Part shown: one piece after another, positions 52,759-61,976 of the stretch
Position numbering within the stretch: the first letter of the stretch is position 1
Layout of the letters: every line of letters starts with the position of its first letter
Assembly: GCA_036499395.1 (NCBI GenBank)
Contig: DASYDW010000077.1
Location: 1 to 64,000, forward strand
DNA: 64,000 bases
Direction of reading: 5' to 3'
From: Pirellulales bacterium
Lineage (GTDB): Bacteria > Planctomycetota > Planctomycetia > Pirellulales > JACPPG01
Notes under the pieces: generated by a model
Databases searched by the model: none
The model's input: only the letters and a program-made list of their open reading frames with translations
Told to the model about the DNA's origin: nothing
Translations under genes and position numbers: made by a program

Positions 52759-54014
52759 TGCATTCTTTCGATCAGTGTCGTCATCGGAGCGAACACCACC
52801 AGTGCCGCCATTAATACCACCGCGGAGATGATCAGCAGCACCAGCGGAAAGCCCAGCCCGAACAGGGTGTTCAATCGCGTCGTGAAGCGTCGCACCTGCC
52901 GATCGGCCATCTCCTGCAACGCCCAGGGAAGATTGTCGACGCGCTCGGCCGATTTTAGCACCGAGGTCTCGACCGGCCGCAGCATCCCCGCGGCTTGCAA
53001 ACTATCGCACCAATCGGTCCCTTGGGCGATCATCGCCTGAGCCGCTTGTAGCCGCTTGCGCACGTGACGCTTCGGATAGATGCGGGCCAGCGAATCCAGG
53101 GCCGAGGGCAACGAATGTTCGTGTTCGACAACCGTAGACAAAGACCGCAGCACGATCGCTTCGTCCAGTCGTCGTGTCATTTTGCGCATCAACGGCAGAT
53201 CCCAGCGAACAAAGCCGATGTATCGCCCCACAGCGTACAACAGCGCCAAAATCAAGAGCGGCAGTACAACGATCGTAAATGGCGTGGTGAACATGTAGCA
53301 CAGATTCACTGCCAAAATCGTCACGCCGGGCAACGGCATCCCGAAGCCGTCGCAAATCTTAATCAACTCGGGCACGATCTTGACCATGAGAAACGTGACC
53401 ACGCCGGCGGCAATCAGGACGAAGAATGCCAGGTAAATGACCTGTGACGCAGCGCCGCGGGTGGTCGTCTCGATGAATGCCGAGGCACGGGAAGCGCCGG
53501 CCAACGCGGTCGCCAGCGAGCCCGTCTCGGAACCAGTCTGTACGGCCACGTCCGCCGCCGGAGGAAGCCGCAGCCGGGCGGTCTTGATCGCCACATCGAG
53601 CGACATGCCTTGTTCGAGCGCCGTGGCCAGTCGCGCTGCGCGGCGACCGATGCTTCCACCTCGTTCATCCGCAAAAGCGCGCGCCGCGGCCGGCAGTGGA
53701 ATTCCCTTTTCCGCGGCCAGCCCCAGCGACCAAAGCAACATCTGCCGCTCACCATCACGATACCGGCTGACAACCATCAACGCGATTACGACCGTTGCCA
53801 GCCAGAGTAAAACCCCAAAGGGCCCGCCGATGAGGATCATCATGCCGAAGAGCGCCGCGAAGAAAAACACCCAGCTAAACAGGCGCGCCCCGATCGCCAA
53901 CAGCCCAAGTAGGCTGCCGCGCGCCAGATACAGCAGGCACGCCAGCAACAGGATGGCGTTCGTAACGATGATGGCTATTGCAGTCGTTTCGGACACGTGC
54001 GTCATCCTTACCAC
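52755..54014 (-). CDS. GspF/PilC-like inner membrane protein (third of three)
   Basis: The 419-residue protein has several N-terminal membrane helices (IIVTNAILLLACLLYLA, VFFFAALFGMMILIGG, VLLWLATVVIALMVV). Two T2SSF-type domains follow: LGLAAEKGIPLPAAARAFAD with a paired membrane helix, and VVEHEHSLPSALDSLARIYP near residue 300. The additional N-terminal helices are unlike standard GspF. Its start lies seven bases inside the end of the preceding GspF-like gene, so translation is probably coupled. Confidence 0.82.
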   Translation of the reverse strand: MVRMTHVSETTAIAIIVTNAILLLACLLYLARGSLLGLLAIGARLFSWVFFFAALFGMMILIGGPFGVLLWLATVVIALMVVSRYRDGERQMLLWSLGLAAEKGIPLPAAARAFADERGGSIGRRAARLATALEQGMSLDVAIKTARLRLPPAADVAVQTGSETGSLATALAGASRASAFIETTTRGAASQVIYLAFFVLIAAGVVTFLMVKIVPELIKICDGFGMPLPGVTILAVNLCYMFTTPFTIVVLPLLILALLYAVGRYIGFVRWDLPLMRKMTRRLDEAIVLRSLSTVVEHEHSLPSALDSLARIYPKRHVRKRLQAAQAMIAQGTDWCDSLQAAGMLRPVETSVLKSAERVDNLPWALQEMADRQVRRFTTRLNTLFGLGFPLVLLIISAVVLMAALVVFAPMTTLIERMQ

Positions 54015-55228
54015 GAGCTGAAGCTATTGATCACGGCAATCATCGGCGCCAGCAACGCGTTCATCATGGCCAGTGTGCCCATCCCGATCAGGACAAACAC
54101 CATCGGGGGCAACGCGCTTTGCAGGAACAACGCACGGATGCGCACCCGGCTTTCGAGCATTTCGCCCGCTACGCGCAAGGCCTCGGGCAGCGAGTCGGCC
54201 TGTTCTCCCCAACGGGCAATCGGTACCAGCGATGGCGGCAGATGGCTGGTCGCGGCCAGCGCATCCGTAAAGTTGCGCCCGACGATCGTCAGGCGAGCCA
54301 TCTGATGGCTTTCGCGTGCGACATTGGCATCCCTGATTCCGCGAGCGGCCAGCCGTAGGGCCTCGGGCGCGGCGACGCCGTTACGCAATAGCAAACTCAA
54401 GAGCCGCGTCCAGGTGGCCACGCTGCTCCAGTAGAACATCGGTCCCAGAAACGGAATCTTGGCCAGCAAGCGATAGCGAAGCACCGGCGAACCGGCCCGC
54501 AGGATCAACCACACGAGCGGAACGGCGGCCAGGGCCGCAGCCAACACCAGAAACAATCGCTGGCCGGTAAACCAGATCACCGCGTGGCTCGTCCAGGGCA
54601 AGCCCGGCATTTGGTCGAACAGGTCGGCCAGCCCTGGCAGGACGAATATCGCCAGTCCGGCAAGCACAACGATGTACGCAGCCAACACCAACAGAGGATA
54701 AGAAACGGCGCGGCGAACCGTGCGCCACATTTCGCGCGAGTCCTGCTCGATCTCGAGTGATTCGGTCAGCACCTCGGCCAGTTTGCCAGAACGCAAGCCC
54801 GCCTCGATCAAACGGCTGACATGCTGCGGCACAACCTGCGGTTGCGCGGCCAACACGTCGTCGAGGCTACGTCCCAGTTCCACCTGGCTCGCCAGGTCAC
54901 GCAAAACCTGCGCCAGGTTGGCGTGCGTCGATTCTTCGGCGGCCACGCGCAGCCCTTGCGGTAACGGCAGGCCAGACTTCGCCAGCATCTCCAGATGTTC
55001 GGCCAACTGCTCAAGCGCCGCGGCCGAGAGTTGCGTCGTAGTTGCTGTCGGCCGAAGCGCCGTTGCGCCGACCGGTGTGGCAGCCGCGCGCAACACAACT
55101 TGCGCGGAGCGCAGTCCCTGAGCCGTCAGTGCAGCCAGGGCTTGATCGATATCCGACGCCTCGATCAGGCCTGCGACCGGCTGCCCCTCGGCGCTGACGG
55201 CTTTGTATTGGAATTGTTGCTGATTCAT
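54008..55228 (-). CDS. GspF/PilC-like inner membrane protein (second of three)
   Basis: The 406-residue protein shows the complete GspF layout. The cytosolic N-terminal segment FQYKAVSAEGQPVAGLIEAS comes first, then domain 1 (EHLEMLAKSGLPLPQGLRVA), the membrane helices YPLLVLAAYIVVLAGLAIFV and RLFLVLAAALAAVPLVWLIL, domain 2 (TRLLSLLLRNGVAAPEALRL) and a C-terminal membrane helix. This is the most canonical of the three GspF-type proteins. It is the platform protein that links the ATPase to pseudopilin assembly. Confidence 0.9.
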   Translation of the reverse strand: MNQQQFQYKAVSAEGQPVAGLIEASDIDQALAALTAQGLRSAQVVLRAAATPVGATALRPTATTTQLSAAALEQLAEHLEMLAKSGLPLPQGLRVAAEESTHANLAQVLRDLASQVELGRSLDDVLAAQPQVVPQHVSRLIEAGLRSGKLAEVLTESLEIEQDSREMWRTVRRAVSYPLLVLAAYIVVLAGLAIFVLPGLADLFDQMPGLPWTSHAVIWFTGQRLFLVLAAALAAVPLVWLILRAGSPVLRYRLLAKIPFLGPMFYWSSVATWTRLLSLLLRNGVAAPEALRLAARGIRDANVARESHQMARLTIVGRNFTDALAATSHLPPSLVPIARWGEQADSLPEALRVAGEMLESRVRIRALFLQSALPPMVFVLIGMGTLAMMNALLAPMIAVINSFSSW

Positions 55229-55270
55229 AGGAACTGCCGAAAGAACTTCTTACGCAAGCTAAAGATTCGT

Positions 55271-56344
55271 TCAGGGCGAACCGGCGATTTCAAACAACAG
55301 GTCATACCAGGGCAAGAACAGAGTTAACGCGTAGGCCACGACCGCCGTTCCTCCGACGCAAAGTACGAGGATCAGCGGTAGATAAAGCCGTAGTCGATCA
55401 TCGAGTGCCGCGGCTCGACGATGATAGCTCGCGGCGATGCGCTTCAAGGCCTCGACCAGTGCCGACTGCGAAGTCCCTTGCACGAGCAGCCAGGCCAGCA
55501 TCGGCGGAATACCGCCAGCCACGGCCTGCTCGGCATCGACGCTGCGACCACGCTGAATTTCAAAGGCCATCGTGCGGGCTGTCCGGCCCAATGCCGCATC
55601 GCCACTGGCGTCGGCGGCCAGAACCATCGATTCACCCAAGGGGACGTCATGGTCGACGAGCATCGCCAACATCTCGGCAAAAGCCGACATCTGTCCATAC
55701 TTCGCCAACCGCGTCGAAGTGAGCAACTGACGCGCGAGGCCATCGTCCTGCCGCAGCGCACGTCCCGTCCAGTACCAAAGACCCAGCGCTGGCAGTGCAA
55801 CCAATAGCGGCAACAGTGGTCCCCAAACTAGCGCCGTGCGCCCCCAGCGGACCAGCGTATCGTTCAACGAGTTGGCAGGAACGCGAAAGGCTTCGTAAGC
55901 CTGATGAATCGATGGCTGCAAATACCACAGCGAGAGCAGAAACATTACATAAGCAAACGCGGCAACCAGCAAAGGGTAAACGACCGCACTGCGAGCGAAG
56001 CGACGCAAGTCGGCCAGGCGCCGCGCCGAGGCGGCAACTCCTTCGAGCGCTGCAGACAAACGACCGCTGCGGATTCCCGCTTCGAGCACGGCGCGATACG
56101 CGGCAGGAAATGAGCGAGACGACGTCGACAGAATGTGCAACAATCCTTCGCCGGATTGCATGCGACGCGCAACATTCTCGATCAGAGCATTCGATCCAGA
56201 ACCGGAAGAGAAATCCTTCGCAGCCTCGATCAGGCCTTGTTCGAGCGGAACGCCGGCGCGCGCGAGCGCCGCCATTTCATCGGCCAGCGCGACTAGCTCG
56301 TCGAGCGACACATCGGGCGCAGATAGTACGGAAGCTGTCGACAA
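55271..56344 (-). CDS. GspF/PilC-like inner membrane protein (first of three)
   Basis: The 357-residue protein has two T2SSF-type domains: LVALADEMAALARAGVPLEQ, and FAEMLAMLVDHDVPLGESMV in the second half. Membrane helices stand after each (YPLLVAAFAYVMFLLSLWYL and LILVLCVGGTAVVAYALTLF). The cytosolic N-terminal segment of standard GspF is missing. It is 36 bases downstream of the ATPase gene. Together with the two following genes it makes three successive GspF-type proteins. Confidence 0.85.
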   Translation of the reverse strand: MSTASVLSAPDVSLDELVALADEMAALARAGVPLEQGLIEAAKDFSSGSGSNALIENVARRMQSGEGLLHILSTSSRSFPAAYRAVLEAGIRSGRLSAALEGVAASARRLADLRRFARSAVVYPLLVAAFAYVMFLLSLWYLQPSIHQAYEAFRVPANSLNDTLVRWGRTALVWGPLLPLLVALPALGLWYWTGRALRQDDGLARQLLTSTRLAKYGQMSAFAEMLAMLVDHDVPLGESMVLAADASGDAALGRTARTMAFEIQRGRSVDAEQAVAGGIPPMLAWLLVQGTSQSALVEALKRIAASYHRRAAALDDRLRLYLPLILVLCVGGTAVVAYALTLFLPWYDLLFEIAGSP

Positions 56345-56380
56345 GGCGTGCCTCTCCTTCCGGATCTTCCGGCGTTGATT

Positions 56381-57610
56381 CTATCCGGCTGCCGAATCAA
56401 TTCCATCAGAAAGTCCGAGAACTCGCCGGATTTCTGCAGGGCTGGTCACCCCGCCCTCGACGGCCTGCGCAGCCCAATGCCAGCGGCTGACCATGCCGGC
56501 GCGTGTGGCGATCTGCTCGAGCGCGACCGTGTCGGTCCGGGCCAGGACCGCGGCCGGTACCCCGTCGAGCCCCATCGTCAGCATTTCAGCCAGCAAAGCC
56601 CGCCCCTGGTAGCCGGTGCCATGGCATTGGCCGCAACCATTAGGGAGCCAAGCTTTCGACACCGGTAAACCGAGTCGGGCCACCGGGTCTGGGTTCTGCA
56701 CGGCACAGGTACACAGGCGGCGCACCAGGCGTTGGCAAACGACCGCCAAAATGCCGGATCGCAGGATATAAGGCTCGACTCCCATATCTAACAGGCGGCC
56801 TATCGCGCCGGCGGCGCTACCGGCGTGAATTGTTGTAAGCACGAGCTGCCCGGTTAATGAAGCCTGGAGCGCGATCGCGGCCGTCACCGGATCGCGCATC
56901 TCGCCCACCATGATGACCTGCGGATCCTGACGCAGCAGCGATTTCAATCCAGTCACCAGGTCCAGGCCGGCCTTGATATTCACTTGCGATTGGGCAACGC
57001 CGTCGAGCGCGACCTCGATCGGATCCTCCATCGTGGCAACACTTCGACCACCGGCCGTGCTGCGCACCAGCTCGCGCAGGCAAGCATAGGCGGTCGTGGT
57101 CTTGCCGCTGCCGGCCGGCCCGGCGATCAAGAGTGCGCCGGAAGTTTCGTGCAGCAGATTATTGAGCTGTTCGGCAATCGGGCCGGGAAGCCCCAGATCC
57201 GCCAGGAATGGGTAATGCGCCGCGGCGGCGAACAGCCGTACCACGGCCTTTTCCCCATGCAACGTCGGGAATGTGCTGACCCGCATTTCGACTTCCGAAA
57301 CCGGGCCGCGAATGCGCCCTTCCTGCGGAATATCGGTGCGATAGGTCAATAGTTCGGCCAGCACCTTGAGCCTTGTAATGACGTGGGTCGATTTGCCCGG
57401 CGGATAGGTCCCCATCCCTTGCAGCACACCGTCGATCCGCAGGCGCACGTCGAGGCCATCGCTGACCGGCGTCAAATGCAGATCGCTCGCCCCCAGATTG
57501 CGGCTGGCCGAAAGAAGCGCGTCGACAAACTGCGTGGCATAGGTGTCCGACGCCACGTCGAAGCTTGCCAATGTTCGGCTAACAGCCGTGAACGAGGGAT
57601 TCACCGTCAT
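56381..57610 (-). CDS. GspE/PilB-type secretion ATPase
   Basis: The 409-residue protein has the family motifs ASDLHLTPVSDG, the Walker A GPAGSGKTTTAYACL, the aspartate box MEDPIEVALDGVAQ, the Walker B VIMVGEMRDPVTAAIALQAS and the His box QLVLTTIHAGSA. A C-terminal zinc region with LCTC and CGQCHGTGYQGR is present, with one residue less between the first cysteines than usual. The N-terminal domain of long GspE proteins is missing, so length is between PilT and GspE. It is the first gene of the eight-gene operon (57610 to 50231) and powers pseudopilus assembly. Confidence 0.9.
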   Translation of the reverse strand: MTVNPSFTAVSRTLASFDVASDTYATQFVDALLSASRNLGASDLHLTPVSDGLDVRLRIDGVLQGMGTYPPGKSTHVITRLKVLAELLTYRTDIPQEGRIRGPVSEVEMRVSTFPTLHGEKAVVRLFAAAAHYPFLADLGLPGPIAEQLNNLLHETSGALLIAGPAGSGKTTTAYACLRELVRSTAGGRSVATMEDPIEVALDGVAQSQVNIKAGLDLVTGLKSLLRQDPQVIMVGEMRDPVTAAIALQASLTGQLVLTTIHAGSAAGAIGRLLDMGVEPYILRSGILAVVCQRLVRRLCTCAVQNPDPVARLGLPVSKAWLPNGCGQCHGTGYQGRALLAEMLTMGLDGVPAAVLARTDTVALEQIATRAGMVSRWHWAAQAVEGGVTSPAEIRRVLGLSDGIDSAAG

Positions 57611-57971
57611 GTCCTTGCAGGGGGAACGAACTTATCAAGTGATGCAGTTCATCTACATCAAACGCTGCTAATCGGTGTGATCTTAGCGACCGATCGCGGA
57701 CTTCTGAATTCTATGACGGAAAGAATCCGCAATATATAGAGGACGATGAACCTCGTTCTCTAGTCCAGAATACGTAGCAAACCTCGCTCGCGCACTTTGC
57801 TCATCGTCGTTCGGATTTTCGCCGTCTGCCTCTCCGCACTGCTTTGCGGTCAGCGGGATTCGAGCAATCTGGCAATCGTGGCTTTCGCCTGCCATGATAT
57901 TTGATCGAGCACAGCGCCGGGCCGGCGCCTCGATTAAAGCTTTGCAAACTAACTTTCGTGAGAATCCTTTG
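57611..57971. other. Intergenic region between divergent operon and fusion gene
   Basis: No gene is supported. The frame of the fusion protein is open from 57894, but its first 26 codons look unrelated to an export signal. An AT-richer stretch around 57700-57760 could hold promoters; no clear -35/-10 pair was found. Confidence 0.45.
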
Positions 57972-60900
57972 ATGGCGAACTGTTTCGCGCGTGGTGCAAA
58001 TCGCGTTGCACTGTCGGTCGTGATTATTTTTAGCGGCTCGCTCGTTGGGCGGGGGGACGAGATCGCATTCCCCGGCGCGACGTGGGAAGCGAAAGATCCA
58101 AGAGAGTTGGGGCTCGATCCAGCGCGATTAGACGCCGTGGCCGCGGCCTTAGGGAGCCGGGGTTGCGCAATCAAGAACGGCTATGTCGTCAAGACTTGGG
58201 GTGCCCAGGACCAGCGCAGTGATTGGTTCTCGTCGGCCAAGCCTGTCCTTTCGACTCTGCTGATGTTTGCGCTGCAGGAGGGAAAGATCACTAGCTTCGA
58301 TCAACCGGTGGCCGATTTCGATTGGGAGCTGTCCCCCAAGGATCGGGCCATGACATTGCGACAACTGGCCAGCATGACCAGCGGTTACGCGCGCCCCGAG
58401 GAACCCGGCAAAGCCTGGGCCTACAACGACTACGCCATCCAACTCTATCAGCTGACCGTGTTCGACAAAATCTTCAACGGGCCGGCGGCGGATGTGTTTC
58501 ATGAAGAGCATCGTTTCGGCGCCCTGGGCTTGCAGGATGGCTTTACGTTCAACAAGAAGCGTCGAATGTCAGCCTCGGTGCGCGATTTCGCTCGCGTGGC
58601 GTGGTTCTGGCTCAATCGGGGCAGATGGAACGACGCGCAGGTGCTTCCGCGCGCTTACTTCGATGACAACATGCGGCCGCAAGTTCCGCCGGACCTGCCC
58701 GTCAGCCAAGAGGCGAAGACCAACGACTATTTGAATATTGGAAGCTACGGCGGCGAATCGAGCCATTTCTCGAAGTCAGGCCCCGGCATCTACGGCTTCA
58801 ATTGGTGGTTCAATGACCACGGGCAACAACAGGGACCGGCGCTCACCTGGCCCGACGCTCCCCAAGATACCGTGATGTCGGTTGGGCATCGCGGAAACTG
58901 CTCGGTGCTGCTGCCGGGCTTGAACTTTGTCGTCGTGGCCTCGGAAGCCGATTGGGGCCCGCTCGATCCCGGCAAGGCAGATTCGGTCCTGAATAAGAGA
59001 TTAAAGCTCATCACTGCCGCCGGCACGCCTGTCACGGCCGAGGTGTTCACGCCCAAGGTCGAAGCGACGCACGTGACATGGCAGCCGATGACAATCACGC
59101 TCGACGGCCCAACGGCTGCGGCGACGGACAGCGCGCCGAATCCGTTCAAGGACATTCGCCTGCAGGTCGTATTCACCGGCCCCGATAACAAGCGCTACGA
59201 CGTTCCCGGCTTCTTCGACGGCGATGGCCGTGGTGGGCCGCAAGGAAATGTATGGCGCGTGCGATTCACCCCGGATGCTCCGGGTAAGTGGACGTACCAG
59301 GGCGAATTTCGGGGAGGCCCGAACGTGGCGATCGACATTCGGCCTGACGCCGGCCAGCAGCTCGCGCTACCGAATTTGAATGGCACATTCGACGTGGCAC
59401 CGCGCGATCCAAATGCAGCTGGCTTTTCGAAGTGGGGCCGGCTGCGGTACGCCGACAACTTCTATTTGAAGTTCGCCGATGGACCGTACTGGATTCGCGG
59501 CGGCACCGATGAACCCGAGGATCTGTTGGGCTATCAGGATTTCGACAACACGCCGGGCAAACACAAGTACGCGGCCCACGTCGAAGATTGGTGCGCAGGA
59601 GATCCAGAGTGGGGCGAAGGCCGCGGGCACGGTTTGGTCGGGGCTCTCAACTACCTGGCCAAACAGCACGTGAACAGCATCTATTTTCTGACCATGAACA
59701 TCGGCGGCGACGGCAAGGACGTCTGGCCGTGGATCGGGCCGATCAATTCCAAGGGGAGTCCCGACAACGACAACCTGCACTATGACGTCGGCAAGCTCGC
59801 ACAATGGGAGATTGTGTTCGCACATGCCCAGCGACTGGGAATTTTTCTGCACATCGTGTTCAACGAGGCGGAAGAGGCCAATAAGCGCGAGCTGGACGAC
59901 GGCGAATTGGGGCTGGAGCGTAAGCTCTATTATCGCGAGATGATCGCCCGCTTCGGCCATCACCTGGCGCTGGAGTGGAATCTCTGCGAGGAATACAACC
60001 TGCAGTTCGACTTCGGCCCCGAACGAATTCGTGAATTTGCTGATTACGTACGCGCAATCGATCCCTACGATCATCCGATCACGGTGCATAGCGCCGGCGA
60101 TCCTGTCGAGAAGCTGCGATTCACGTTTGGCGATCCCCGGTTCAGCCTGACTTCGGTTCAGTTGAATCACCGACCGATCCACGAAGTGACCGAGGCGCTT
60201 CGCAGCGAGACCAAACGAGCCGGCCGGCCGCTGCCGATCAGTCTGGATGAATTCACGCTCGATCGGGGGCAGCGTGCGTCGCACATTCCTGTTGACGACG
60301 CCGAAGGGCATCGCCGCGAGAAAATCTGGCCCACCTATTTCTCGGGCGGCATGATCGAATTCATTCTCGACGACCTGTTGCGCACCGACAGCTTTAAGAC
60401 GCCCGAGCGGGAGAAGTTATGGAAGTACCTATGGAACGCGCGTCACTTCATGGAGGAGAATCTGCCGTTTTGGGAAATGGAACCGGCCGACCAGTTGTCT
60501 GCCGACGCAGCCACATTTGCTGTTGGTGTTGGCAAGGGAAAAACCGTCCCGCTCGGCCCACAGGTTTTTGGCAAGCGCGGTGCCGTGTATGCCGTTTATC
60601 TGCCGACATGCACGGCCACGGGCACGCTCGATTTGACCGACTTGAAGGGAACCGCCACGCAACGCTGGTTCCATCCTGCGCGGGGTGAGTTCGTCGGACC
60701 TGTCGCGCAAGTCACGGGGGGCGCGCGGCGGGAGCTGGGTCCGCCTCCCGCTGATCCCGACGCCGACTGGGTCGTGTTGATTGAAGGTACCAAAGCGTCC
60801 GAGCCGGCCGAGATCGATGTAAGGGGATTTCGCGATGGTGCGCATCATTGGCGAAAGATTCGCGACAACAGTCGCGTGATTCAGGCCCTCCCCGACCAGC

Positions 60901-61910
60901 CAACATACGCCCCATCGCAGGTGGCCGAGATCGTTGGCAATATCCTGGTGTTTCAACGTGAGAATGGTGGCTGGCCGAAGGATTACGACTACCTTGCAGT
61001 TCTAACGCCGGAACAGATCGCTGCCATTGGCGCGACACGCGATCGGACCGATACGTCGTTCGACAATTACAACATTCACACCCAGGTCGATTACCTGGCA
61101 CAGGCCTACACGCTGGTGGGTGACGAGAGTTGGCGCGATGCATGTTTACGCGGTTTTGATTTCATGCTGCGCACACAGCTCGCCAACGGCGGCTTTCCGC
61201 AGCGTTATCCTGACCCCACCGGGTACGCAGCCCACATTACTTTCAATGATGGCGTGACGATCGGCATTTTGAATGTGCTCAAGGATGCCGCGGATGGCCT
61301 GCCTCACTGGTCGTGGCTCGACGCCATTCGCCGCCAAAGCGCGCGTGACGCCGTGGCGCGCGGCACCGCCTGCATTTTGAAATGCCAGATCCAGGCCGAT
61401 GGCACACGCACAGGCTGGTGCCAGCAACATGACGAGACAACTTTTGCCGCGGCCACTGCCCGCACGTTCGAATTGGCCTCGTGCTGCCCGCAAGAAACCA
61501 CCGCGATTGTCCGTTTCCTGATACGTATCGAGCAGCCGGACAGCCAGATCGTTCAGGCCGTCGATGCCGCCGTCGAGTGGCTCGATCGCGCGAAGTTGTC
61601 GGGTATCCGCGTGCAGCGGGTAGCAGCGCCCGTGGAAGAGTTCGATCGACATAGCGCTGATTTTGACACGGTCGTCGTTTCGGACGAGAGCGCACCTCCG
61701 ATTTGGGCACGCCACTACGAGATCGGCACCGATCGCCCCGTATTTGCTGGGCGTGACGCGGTCAAACGCTACAACCTGAGCGAGATCGAACGCGAGCGCC
61801 GAACCGGCACGCCCTGGTATGGTGAATGGCCACGTCGGTTACTGGCATCGGAATACGGCAGGTGGCACAACAAGCTGCCCGGCCAGCCGACGCCCCCGAA
61901 AACTAACTGA
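57972..61910 (+). CDS. Secreted three-part fusion: beta-lactamase-like, DUF5060/TIM-barrel, PL10-type pectate lyase
   Basis: I place the start at ATG 57972 because it gives a signal peptide (ANRVALSVVIIFSGSLVGRG); ATG 57894 is the longer option. Of 1,312 residues, about 35-340 resemble serine hydrolases of the beta-lactamase fold: FSSAKPVLSTLL with S-x-x-K at 87-90, AYNDYAIQLY and GHRGNCS. About 375-460 resemble DUF5060 (FFDGDGRGG, WRVRFTPDAPGKWTYQGEF). About 490-860 resemble a glycoside-hydrolase-like TIM barrel (VNSIYFLTMNIGGDGKDVWP, HHLALEWNLCEEYN). About 970-1310 resemble family 10 pectate lyases (ENGGWPKDYDY, DNYNIHTQVDYLAQA, NGGFPQRYP, ITFNDG, GWCQQHDETT). The lyase cleaves pectate-type polyuronides. 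The coupling of four domains in one chain is unusual. An intact sulfatase follows after 66 bases. Confidence 0.82.
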   Translation: MANCFARGANRVALSVVIIFSGSLVGRGDEIAFPGATWEAKDPRELGLDPARLDAVAAALGSRGCAIKNGYVVKTWGAQDQRSDWFSSAKPVLSTLLMFALQEGKITSFDQPVADFDWELSPKDRAMTLRQLASMTSGYARPEEPGKAWAYNDYAIQLYQLTVFDKIFNGPAADVFHEEHRFGALGLQDGFTFNKKRRMSASVRDFARVAWFWLNRGRWNDAQVLPRAYFDDNMRPQVPPDLPVSQEAKTNDYLNIGSYGGESSHFSKSGPGIYGFNWWFNDHGQQQGPALTWPDAPQDTVMSVGHRGNCSVLLPGLNFVVVASEADWGPLDPGKADSVLNKRLKLITAAGTPVTAEVFTPKVEATHVTWQPMTITLDGPTAAATDSAPNPFKDIRLQVVFTGPDNKRYDVPGFFDGDGRGGPQGNVWRVRFTPDAPGKWTYQGEFRGGPNVAIDIRPDAGQQLALPNLNGTFDVAPRDPNAAGFSKWGRLRYADNFYLKFADGPYWIRGGTDEPEDLLGYQDFDNTPGKHKYAAHVEDWCAGDPEWGEGRGHGLVGALNYLAKQHVNSIYFLTMNIGGDGKDVWPWIGPINSKGSPDNDNLHYDVGKLAQWEIVFAHAQRLGIFLHIVFNEAEEANKRELDDGELGLERKLYYREMIARFGHHLALEWNLCEEYNLQFDFGPERIREFADYVRAIDPYDHPITVHSAGDPVEKLRFTFGDPRFSLTSVQLNHRPIHEVTEALRSETKRAGRPLPISLDEFTLDRGQRASHIPVDDAEGHRREKIWPTYFSGGMIEFILDDLLRTDSFKTPEREKLWKYLWNARHFMEENLPFWEMEPADQLSADAATFAVGVGKGKTVPLGPQVFGKRGAVYAVYLPTCTATGTLDLTDLKGTATQRWFHPARGEFVGPVAQVTGGARRELGPPPADPDADWVVLIEGTKASEPAEIDVRGFRDGAHHWRKIRDNSRVIQALPDQPTYAPSQVAEIVGNILVFQRENGGWPKDYDYLAVLTPEQIAAIGATRDRTDTSFDNYNIHTQVDYLAQAYTLVGDESWRDACLRGFDFMLRTQLANGGFPQRYPDPTGYAAHITFNDGVTIGILNVLKDAADGLPHWSWLDAIRRQSARDAVARGTACILKCQIQADGTRTGWCQQHDETTFAAATARTFELASCCPQETTAIVRFLIRIEQPDSQIVQAVDAAVEWLDRAKLSGIRVQRVAAPVEEFDRHSADFDTVVVSDESAPPIWARHYEIGTDRPVFAGRDAVKRYNLSEIERERRTGTPWYGEWPRRLLASEYGRWHNKLPGQPTPPKTN

Positions 61911-61976
61911 GTGCCGGCCAATTTGAGCGTGTGTGCAAGTTGACTTTCGTCCGCCCATCCGCCCACAGACACTTCC

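Noticed and set aside
57683..58174. 163-residue minus-strand frame upstream of the fusion gene
   Set aside because: It overlaps the signal peptide region of the fusion protein and shows no family features.
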